A stretch of 5,961 bases of DNA from Candidatus Omnitrophota bacterium (GTDB taxonomy: Bacteria > Omnitrophota > Gorgyraeia > Tantalellales > Tantalellaceae): assembly GCA_028717825.1 (NCBI GenBank), contig JAQUNB010000087.1:1-5961 (forward strand), given 5' to 3'. A program made the translations under genes and the position numbers. Each line of letters starts with the position of its first letter. Position 1 is the stretch's first letter. Shown piece by piece: positions 1-5,074 of this stretch. The notes under the pieces are model-generated. The model was given only the letters and a program-made list of their open reading frames with translations, was not told the origin of the DNA and ran no database searches.

Positions 1-255
1 CAGGTTTTAGAAAAGATAAAAGGCGTGGAGGTAAAAAGAAGTTCGCCCACGTTCAACGAATTTGTTATAAAGCTTCCGAAAGACCCGAATAAGGTCATAG
101 GTGATCTAATCGCCAAGAAGATCGCCGCGGGTTTTCCTCTTGGCAGATATTATCCTGATCTTGCGGATCATATGCTTATAGCGGTAACGGAAAAACGAAC
201 TAAAGAAGAGATCGATTCTTTCGCAAAAGAGTTGGAGAAGGCTTTATGGAACTAA
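1..255 (+). CDS. gcvPA: Glycine dehydrogenase (decarboxylating) subunit 1, C-terminal part
   Basis: This is the last 84 codons of a gene that begins before the window; the frame is open from base 1 to the TAA at 253-255. The tail contains FNEFVIKLP, followed later by GFPLGRYYPDL and HMLIAVTEKRT, which I recognise as the C-terminal domain of the alpha half of split glycine decarboxylase. That subunit pairs with GcvPB to form the PLP-dependent P-protein. The P-protein decarboxylates glycine and passes the aminomethyl group to lipoyl-GcvH in the cytoplasm. A GTG at 25 could start a shorter frame, but the reading continues upstream with family-like sequence, so 25 is internal. The identification is strengthened by gcvPB starting inside its last codons (10-bp overlap, typical of translational coupling). 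The PLP lysine is on GcvPB, so no catalytic residue is expected here. Confidence 0.93.
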   Translation, partial: QVLEKIKGVEVKRSSPTFNEFVIKLPKDPNKVIGDLIAKKIAAGFPLGRYYPDLADHMLIAVTEKRTKEEIDSFAKELEKALWN

Positions 256-1691
256 TATTCGAGAGATCCAAACAAGGCAGGATGGGTATAACGGTGCCGG
301 GAAAAGAGGTTCCGTCCGGGAAGGGCATCGACCCTAAATATAAAAGGAAAAGCGACGCGAAGCTGCCTTCTGTCTCGGAACCGGAAGTCGTAAGACATTT
401 CACGAATTTATCAAAACGCAATTTCAGCGTGGACTCTAATTTTTATCCACTCGGGTCCTGTACCATGAAATATAACCCGAAAATCACTGAAAAAATAGCC
501 GGATTCGACCAATTTACCTCGCTTCATCCATTGGCACCTCAGCTTTTGAAGGGGGCGTCGCTTACGCAAGGCGCTCTTGAGGTAATAAATAATCTGGAAA
601 AACAGTTATGCGAGATCACGGGCATGGATGCCTTTACTATGCAGCCCATGGCGGGCGCGCACGGAGAGCTTACCGGTGTAATGCTTATCGCGGCGTATCA
701 CCGGCACAATAAAGATAAAAGAAAATTTGTCCTTATCCCCGATTCCGGGCACGGGACTAACCCCGCGTCGGCGGCGATCGCCGGATATGAAGTTATTACG
801 GTGCCTTCGGGTAAAGAAGGTGATATGGATATAAACGAGGTCAAGAAGCTATTAACGCGCGATGTTGCCGCGGTCATGCTGACGTGCCCGAACACGCTCG
901 GTATCTTTAACCCGCGGATAAAAGAGATAGCGGATCTCGCGCACGAAGTCGGGGCGCTCATGTATTACGACGGGGCGAACCTCAACGCGATCTTAGGGAA
1001 AGCGCGCCCGGCTGATCTGGGATTCGACGTCGTCCATCTTAATCTGCACAAGACCTTCGCGACTCCGCACGGCGGCGGCGGGCCGGGAGCGGGGCCGGTA
1101 GGCGTTAAGAAAAAACTGGCGGCGTTCCTGCCGACATCGCGCGTGGTGAAAAAAGAGGACGGGTCGTATGCTTTAAACTATGATGAACCTCTCTCGATAG
1201 GTTATATATCGCCATTTTACGGGAATTTTTTAGTACTTGTTAAGGCGTACGCCTATATTTTACTTTTAGGTAAAGAAGGGCTCATCGAGGCCAGCGAGAA
1301 CGCGGTATTGAACGCAAATTATCTTAAAGCCAAGCTCAAGGATCACTATGATATTCCTTTCGAAAAAGGCTGTCTTCATGAGTTTGTGATCTCGGCGTCG
1401 AGGCAGTCAGAGCACGGCGTGAGGGCACTGGATATAGCAAAGGCCCTTATCGACAGAGACATACATCCACCGACCATTTATTTTCCTTTGATCGTAAAGG
1501 AAGCGATGATGGTGGAACCTACCGAGACCGAAAGCAAGGAGACCTTGGATAACTTTATTAAAATCATGACGGAACTCGCGCTCCTTGCGGAAAAACAACC
1601 CGAGGTTTTTAAGAATTTCCCCCAAAAAGCGCCAGTATCCAGAGTTGACGAAGTGAAAGCCGCTAAAGATATGGATATTGCTTGTTTATAA
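246..1691 (+). CDS. gcvPB: Glycine dehydrogenase (decarboxylating) subunit 2, PLP-binding
   Basis: This 481-residue protein has the usual length for the beta half of split P-protein. It carries the PLP site: NLHKTF with Schiff-base Lys269 (His268 before it), followed by the glycine-rich GGGGPGAGPVGV. Other family signatures are GSCTMKYNPK (from Gly70), QPMAGAHGE, SGHGTNPASA (His169, Asn172) and YYDGANLN, where Asp242 should contact the pyridine nitrogen of PLP. With GcvPA it releases CO2 from glycine and loads aminomethyl onto the lipoyl arm of GcvH. The ATG at 246 is preceded by GGAG at 234-237 (8-nt spacing) and lies inside the end of gcvPA, so translation is probably coupled. The frame is intact with no missing motif. 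A small 6-bp inverted repeat surrounds its stop codon. The lipoate ligase gene follows after 27 bp. Confidence 0.98.
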   Translation: MELIFERSKQGRMGITVPGKEVPSGKGIDPKYKRKSDAKLPSVSEPEVVRHFTNLSKRNFSVDSNFYPLGSCTMKYNPKITEKIAGFDQFTSLHPLAPQLLKGASLTQGALEVINNLEKQLCEITGMDAFTMQPMAGAHGELTGVMLIAAYHRHNKDKRKFVLIPDSGHGTNPASAAIAGYEVITVPSGKEGDMDINEVKKLLTRDVAAVMLTCPNTLGIFNPRIKEIADLAHEVGALMYYDGANLNAILGKARPADLGFDVVHLNLHKTFATPHGGGGPGAGPVGVKKKLAAFLPTSRVVKKEDGSYALNYDEPLSIGYISPFYGNFLVLVKAYAYILLLGKEGLIEASENAVLNANYLKAKLKDHYDIPFEKGCLHEFVISASRQSEHGVRALDIAKALIDRDIHPPTIYFPLIVKEAMMVEPTETESKETLDNFIKIMTELALLAEKQPEVFKNFPQKAPVSRVDEVKAAKDMDIACL

Positions 1692-1718
1692 GCAAACTTT
1701 TCAATCAAAAATCATAAA

Positions 1719-2444
1719 ATGGACCTTATCGATTACAACGCCAAAGAGCCTTGTGAAAATTTAGCAATGGACGAATTTCTCCTTATGGAAGCTGAGAGAG
1801 GGGAACTCGGGGAAACTTTCCGCGTGTGGGAATCAAAAGAATATTTTGTCGTCCTTGGCCGCGCCGAAAAGGCCGAAGAAAATTGTTTGATGGAAAATTG
1901 CAGCCGCGGCGGCATTAAAGTTCTGCGGCGTATCTCCGGCGGCGGCACCATACTTCAAGGGCCGGGTTGCCTGAATTATTCAGCCGTACTAGCATATGAA
2001 AAAAACGAGAAATTCAAAAATATTATAACCTCATATGAGTGCATCTTGGGCGGCATCTCTGAGCTTTTGAGAGGCTCGGGGTATGATGTTAAATTCTTGC
2101 CGATATCGGATCTCGCCATAAATAATAGGAAAATATCCGGGAACGCGCAGGCTAGAAAGCGGAAATATTTTCTTCATCACGGCACGTTTTTATATGATTT
2201 TGACATCGACAGAATATCTAATTACCTTAAACATCCGCCCAAAGAGCCGGCATATAGAAAAGGGCGCGGTCACGCGGAGTTTATAAGTAATATACCCATT
2301 GGAAAAAAAAGGTTAGAGGGGATACTGATGGGATCTTTCGGAAGCGTTTCTTGTATTAAGACCCATTTTTCAGTTGAGGGAAAACTGGAAAAGATCATCC
2401 GCGCAAAATATTCGCTTGATGAGTGGAACTTTTACTTCGCTTGA
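1719..2444 (+). CDS. Lipoate-protein ligase A family protein (single catalytic domain)
   Basis: This 241-residue member of the biotin/lipoyl ligase (BPL_LplA_LipB) fold family has family hallmarks in order. The N-terminus LIDYNAKEPCENLAMDEFLL resembles the LplA start. VVLGRAE follows, then RRISGGGT (residues 70-77) with N86-Y-S, then SDLAINNRKISGNAQ with the invariant lysine at 138, and finally HHGTFL (153-158). The likely role is attaching lipoate, or an octanoyl precursor, to a lysine of GcvH, which fits its place directly after gcvPB. LipM/LipL octanoyl and amido transferases use a cysteine shortly before the GRK(I/V)xG motif. Here that stretch reads FLPISDL and has no cysteine, so a ligase-type reaction is favoured. 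At 241 residues it lacks the C-terminal accessory domain of E. coli LplA (about 338 residues). No Shine-Dalgarno is visible before ATG 1719, and there is no alternative start in the 27-bp gap. Its 3' end overlaps the convergent lipoprotein gene by 13 bp. I avoid the symbol lplA because ligase and transferase activities cannot be separated by sequence alone. Confidence 0.85.
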   Translation: MDLIDYNAKEPCENLAMDEFLLMEAERGELGETFRVWESKEYFVVLGRAEKAEENCLMENCSRGGIKVLRRISGGGTILQGPGCLNYSAVLAYEKNEKFKNIITSYECILGGISELLRGSGYDVKFLPISDLAINNRKISGNAQARKRKYFLHHGTFLYDFDIDRISNYLKHPPKEPAYRKGRGHAEFISNIPIGKKRLEGILMGSFGSVSCIKTHFSVEGKLEKIIRAKYSLDEWNFYFA

Positions 2445-2854
2445 TCTTTAGCTTCTAATCCAGAGAAAATGATGCCGGCAGCCTGCTCGAGCGTAGGCGA
2501 ACTTAATGAACTTAACGTTATCTTAGTTTCACTCTCGCTTACTTTTTCAAAAAATATACCCACACGTGTCGTATTAACCTGTTTTTGGAAATTTACCGCT
2601 ACGATATATCCATGTTTTTTGCTGGCCCTAAAGGCAAAAAGGTCGTTCTCTGCCAGAATGGCCTTTACTTTTTCATAGGCTTCGTCATATGACATAGAAA
2701 ATGTTCTTATTTTTCCGCTATCTTTGGCTTCCCGAAGATCCGCCATGTTGTAGCCTATAAGCGAGGCAAAATTATATTTTGAAGAAGAGACGCATCCGGA
2801 CGCAAAAGCAACAATGCATAAAGAACATAAAAACAGTTTTACAGCTTTGGCCAT
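2432..2854 (-). CDS. Small predicted lipoprotein of unknown function
   Basis: This 140-residue protein has a clear lipoprotein signal: basic residues Lys3 and Lys6, a hydrophobic core at about residues 7-18, then the lipobox ASGC with Cys21 as the lipidation site. Ser-rich residues follow the cysteine, and no Asp is at +2. The mature part (about 120 residues) alternates a helix-like segment (SYDEAYEKVKAIL, residues 55-67) with strand-like segments (GYIVAVNF, TTRVGIFFEKV, TKITLSSL) and a final helix. This suggests a small alpha/beta domain, but I cannot assign it to a named family. The ATG at 2852-2854 is preceded on the minus strand by AAGGGAG (2866-2860), 5 nt away, and by a near-consensus promoter, so this is very likely a real, separately transcribed gene. 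Its C-terminal codons overlap the end of the ligase gene on the other strand. The probable location is a membrane, facing the periplasm or cell exterior. Confidence 0.82.
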   Translation of the reverse strand: MAKAVKLFLCSLCIVAFASGCVSSSKYNFASLIGYNMADLREAKDSGKIRTFSMSYDEAYEKVKAILAENDLFAFRASKKHGYIVAVNFQKQVNTTRVGIFFEKVSESETKITLSSLSSPTLEQAAGIIFSGLEAKDQAK

Positions 2855-2887
2855 AAATTCTCCCTTTTTGGTATTAACATTAGGTAG

Positions 2888-2916
2888 ATTATATCGTCAA
2901 AGGCACGCAGGGTCAA
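2888..2916 (-). promoter_or_regulatory. Sigma-70-type promoter for the lipoprotein gene
   Basis: Read on the minus strand, TTGACC (2916-2911) is followed by exactly 17 bp and then a perfect TATAAT (2893-2888). That is 11 of 12 consensus bases at optimal spacing. Transcription would start near 2881, leaving a leader of about 27 nt that includes the ribosome binding site and runs into the lipoprotein gene. The assignment rests on sequence match only. Confidence 0.8.
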
Positions 2917-2945
2917 GCGCGGGATGTGGGGGTGGGTTGAAATAT

Positions 2946-2974
2946 TTGACACGATATAAGTTATGTTATAGTAT
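2946..2974 (+). promoter_or_regulatory. Probable sigma-70 promoter for the PEP carboxykinase gene
   Basis: A perfect -35 TTGACA lies at 2946-2951. Two overlapping -10 candidates follow: TATAGT at 2967-2972 (5 of 6, 15-bp spacer) and TAGTAT at 2969-2974 (4 of 6, 17-bp spacer). The surrounding DNA (2961-2980) is almost pure A/T. The start point would be about 2980, giving a leader of roughly 60 nt before the pckG ATG. It is back to back with the lipoprotein promoter, with 29 bp between the two -35 boxes. Which -10 is used cannot be decided by eye. Confidence 0.65.
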
Positions 2975-3041
2975 ATATAGCCCTAAGCGTTTAAAAGTGC
3001 GGGAGATAGCGTAAAATCTATGTGAGAAAGGGAGCGGGATC

Positions 3042-4928
3042 ATGAAAGACGAACACATCAAACTATTTAAGAAAAAATGTAGTAATGAACATCTCGAAAG
3101 ACTAAAAACGATAAAAAATGACAAGGTATATGATTTTATCGCTAAGTATGCGGAGCTCTGCAATCCCGATTCGATCTTTGTGCGGACCGATTCGCCCGAA
3201 GACGCGGTATATATACGCAAAAAATCCTTAAAGAACGGTGAAGAAAAAGCGTTAAAGACAAAGGGGCACACCGTACATTTTGACGGATACTACGATCAGG
3301 GAAGAGATAAATTCAGTACAAAATATTTATTGAGACAGGATGAGGTTCTGGGTTCCGATATTGAGTCCATTGATAGGGAGGTCGGGATAAAAGAAGTGCA
3401 TGCTCTATACAAAGATTCAATGGTCGGCAGAGAAATGTACGTATGTTTTTTCTGTTTAGGCCCGACCGACTCGATTTTCTCGATACCCGCTGTACAGATC
3501 ACGGATTCCTGCTATGTGGCGCATTCTGAGGACTTGCTTTACCGGAGCGGATATGAGGAATTCAGGAAAATAGGTAATTCAGAGAGGTTTTTTAGGTTTG
3601 TTCATTCCGCCGGCGTGATGGAAAACAACGTAAGCTCTGACGTCTATAACAGGCGTGTTTATATAGATTTGGCTGAAGAGATGGTTTATTCGATGAACAC
3701 GCAATATGCGGGAAACACGGTAGGGCTTAAGAAATTAGCCATGAGGCTTGCTATTAAAAAGGCGTCCGAAGAAGGATGGCTGACGGAACATATGTTCATT
3801 ATGGGTGTTTACGGGCCTGACGACAAGAGGCTTACGTATTTTACAGGATCGTTCCCAAGCGCTTGCGGTAAGACGGCCACGGCAATGCTTGAAGGTGAAA
3901 AGATAATAGGCGATGATATCGCGTATTTGCGCAATATCGACGGTAAAATCCGGACCGTGAATGTCGAGCGCGGCATATTCGGTATTATCCAAGACGTCAA
4001 CGAAAAGAACGATCCAAAAATATTCAAAGCGCTTACGACCCCGGGTGAAGTGATATTCTCTAATATTTTAGTGACGAGTGAAAATAATCCCCGTTGGCTG
4101 GGCGACGGTAGGCCCGCGCCCGAAGAAGGTGTGAATTTTGCCGGTAAATGGTTTCCCGGGAAAAAAGGTCCCGATGACAGGGAAGTACTGTTTGCGCATA
4201 AGAACGCAAGGTACACTATAAAACTGAGTGATCTGGATAACTGTGACACAAATCTAGAAAATAAGGACGGAGTTCTAGTGAGTGGCGTGATCTATGGCGG
4301 CAGGGACTCCGACACGAGTGTTCCGGTATGCCAATCATTTAGTTGGGAACACGGTATTTTGGCGCAAGCTGCCACTATCGAATCCGAGACCACGGCTGCG
4401 ACACTAGGGCAGGAAGGCATCAGAAAATTTAACCTGATGGCAAACCTGGACTTTTTATCGATCCCGATCGGAAGGTATATCCAGAATAATCTAGAAATAG
4501 TAAAAGACGTTAAAAACCCGCCTTTGGTATTTCATGTTAATTATTTCCTGCGTAACAAGGAAGGTAAATATCTTAACGGCATAAAGGATAAACATGTGTG
4601 GGTCAAATGGATGGAAATGAGAGTGCATGGTGAAGCGGGTGAGATAAAAACGCCGGTTGGTCTTATTCCTATATATGAGGACCTGACCGTGCTGTTCAAA
4701 AAGATACTTAACGCTTCTTATACTAAAGAACAATATGAAGAACAATTTAAGATCCGTATATCGGAGAATCTGGCAAAGATCGAGAGGATAAAGAATATAT
4801 ATCACACCAAGGTATTTGATACACCGCACATATTGATGAAAACGCTGGATGCCCAGAAGATGCGGCTTGAGAAATGCCGCGAGAAACACGGAGACTACGT
4901 GTCGCCGTTCGTTTTGGAAAAAGGATAA
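3042..4928 (+). CDS. pckG: Phosphoenolpyruvate carboxykinase, GTP-type family
   Basis: This 628-residue cytoplasmic enzyme should interconvert oxaloacetate and PEP + CO2 using a nucleotide and Mn2+ (gluconeogenic or anaplerotic direction). The family signature FPSACGKT spans residues 271-278, with active-site Cys275, P-loop Lys277 and Thr278. GDDIAYL follows at 290-296, with Asp291/Asp292 matching the metal and kinase aspartates. The Mn ligands are Lys231 (in YAGN...GLKK) and His250 (in TEHM). NAR (Arg390) and GGR (Arg421) are spaced 31 residues apart, as in vertebrate PEPCK Arg405/Arg436. Departures from the canonical enzyme: the guanine-clamp region has Phe502, Tyr510 and Ile514 in place of three Phe, the FGEN loop is absent, and the substrate Arg of VAR appears as VYIR (Arg59). 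ATG 3042 has AAGGGAG at 3028-3034 (7-nt spacing) and its own upstream promoter. No typical hairpin plus T-run terminator follows. The family is secure; nucleotide preference is not proven by sequence. Confidence 0.93.
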   Translation: MKDEHIKLFKKKCSNEHLERLKTIKNDKVYDFIAKYAELCNPDSIFVRTDSPEDAVYIRKKSLKNGEEKALKTKGHTVHFDGYYDQGRDKFSTKYLLRQDEVLGSDIESIDREVGIKEVHALYKDSMVGREMYVCFFCLGPTDSIFSIPAVQITDSCYVAHSEDLLYRSGYEEFRKIGNSERFFRFVHSAGVMENNVSSDVYNRRVYIDLAEEMVYSMNTQYAGNTVGLKKLAMRLAIKKASEEGWLTEHMFIMGVYGPDDKRLTYFTGSFPSACGKTATAMLEGEKIIGDDIAYLRNIDGKIRTVNVERGIFGIIQDVNEKNDPKIFKALTTPGEVIFSNILVTSENNPRWLGDGRPAPEEGVNFAGKWFPGKKGPDDREVLFAHKNARYTIKLSDLDNCDTNLENKDGVLVSGVIYGGRDSDTSVPVCQSFSWEHGILAQAATIESETTAATLGQEGIRKFNLMANLDFLSIPIGRYIQNNLEIVKDVKNPPLVFHVNYFLRNKEGKYLNGIKDKHVWVKWMEMRVHGEAGEIKTPVGLIPIYEDLTVLFKKILNASYTKEQYEEQFKIRISENLAKIERIKNIYHTKVFDTPHILMKTLDAQKMRLEKCREKHGDYVSPFVLEKG

Positions 4929-4933
4929 AGAAC

Positions 4934-4957
4934 AGTATGTCGTATTTCGTATATCGT
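4934..4957 (+). repeat. Heptamer tandem repeat, family A, forward array
   Basis: Three consecutive 7-bp units of the form GTATNTC (phase beginning at 4935: third-to-last bases G, T, A in successive units) are followed by a broken fourth unit beginning GTG. CGTAT recurs exactly 7 bp apart at 4941 and 4948. The array starts 6 bp after the pckG stop codon. It is non-coding, since a period of 7 does not keep a reading frame. An opposed copy lies at 4992-5014. Confidence 0.75.
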
Positions 4958-4991
4958 GCCAATGAAGACGACATGTTTATAGTGTAAATGA

Positions 4992-5014
4992 CGAAATACG
5001 CGATACGAGATACG
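4992..5014 (-). repeat. Heptamer tandem repeat, family A, inverted array
   Basis: ATACG occurs at 4996, 5003 and 5010, exactly every 7 bp. Read on the minus strand this is GTATCTC, then GTATCGC, then GTATTTC, the same unit family as the forward array at 4934-4957. The two arrays are therefore inverted copies. The longest exact inverted match is 10 bp (4941-4950, CGTATTTCGT, with 4991-5000), around a 40-bp centre. Transcribed RNA could form an imperfect long stem, but no T-run follows, so a standard terminator is not supported. Confidence 0.75.
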
Positions 5015-5026
5015 TAACCTATAAAA

Positions 5027-5054
5027 CTAGTCACTAGACACAAGTCACTAGTTA
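5027..5054 (+). repeat. Heptamer tandem repeat, family B (CTAGTCA x4)
   Basis: Four contiguous 7-bp units with consensus CTAGTCA (TGACTAG on the other strand). Unit 1 is perfect. Unit 2 has A at position 5, unit 3 has A at position 2 and unit 4 has T at position 6. The array ends 20 bp before the purC start codon, just upstream of its ribosome binding site. It has the same 7-bp period as family A but an unrelated sequence. Confidence 0.82.
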
Positions 5055-5061
5055 CGATACC

Positions 5062-5067
5062 GAGGGG
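5062..5067 (+). promoter_or_regulatory. Ribosome binding site deciding the purC start
   Basis: GAGGGG at 5062-5067 stands 7 nt before ATG 5075, which opens the purC frame. A closer ATG at 5068 abuts the site with no spacing and is in another frame that ends after 19 codons, so 5075 is chosen. Confidence 0.7.
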
Positions 5068-5074
5068 ATGAAAG

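Noticed and set aside
1644..1675. TTGACG followed by GATATG-like sequence inside the end of gcvPB, as a possible promoter for the ligase gene.
   Set aside because: The -10 match is poor and the sequence encodes gcvPB; chance is the simpler explanation.
1689..1721. gcvPB and the ligase gene are in the same frame with only the TAA at 1689-1691 between them, suggesting a readthrough fusion.
   Set aside because: Both proteins have normal family ends, and nothing around the stop suggests programmed readthrough.
1719..2444. Octanoyltransferase (LipM/LipL) as the function of the ligase-like gene.
   Set aside because: The catalytic cysteine expected shortly before the GRKxxG motif is absent (FLPISDL there). 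The remaining cysteines are elsewhere, one (Cys84) near the GGG motif.
3809..4249. A 146-codon open frame on the minus strand inside pckG.
   Set aside because: It is antisense to the core catalytic part of a well-supported gene, with low-complexity Ser/Pro/Leu content typical of a shadow frame.
4937..4987. A 16-codon plus-strand frame (ATG to TAA) between pckG and purC.
   Set aside because: It lies mostly in the family A heptamer repeat and its centre. The AAGGA upstream is 12 nt away and overlaps the pckG end, and the peptide has no recognisable feature.
5020..5025. TATAAA as a -10 box for purC.
   Set aside because: No acceptable -35 lies 16-18 bp upstream; that position is inside the heptamer array. 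It was not called as a promoter.
4934..5054. Repeat-rich gap as a CRISPR array or mobile-element remnant.
   Set aside because: The units are 7 bp with no spacers, and there is no transposase or terminal inverted repeat pair.
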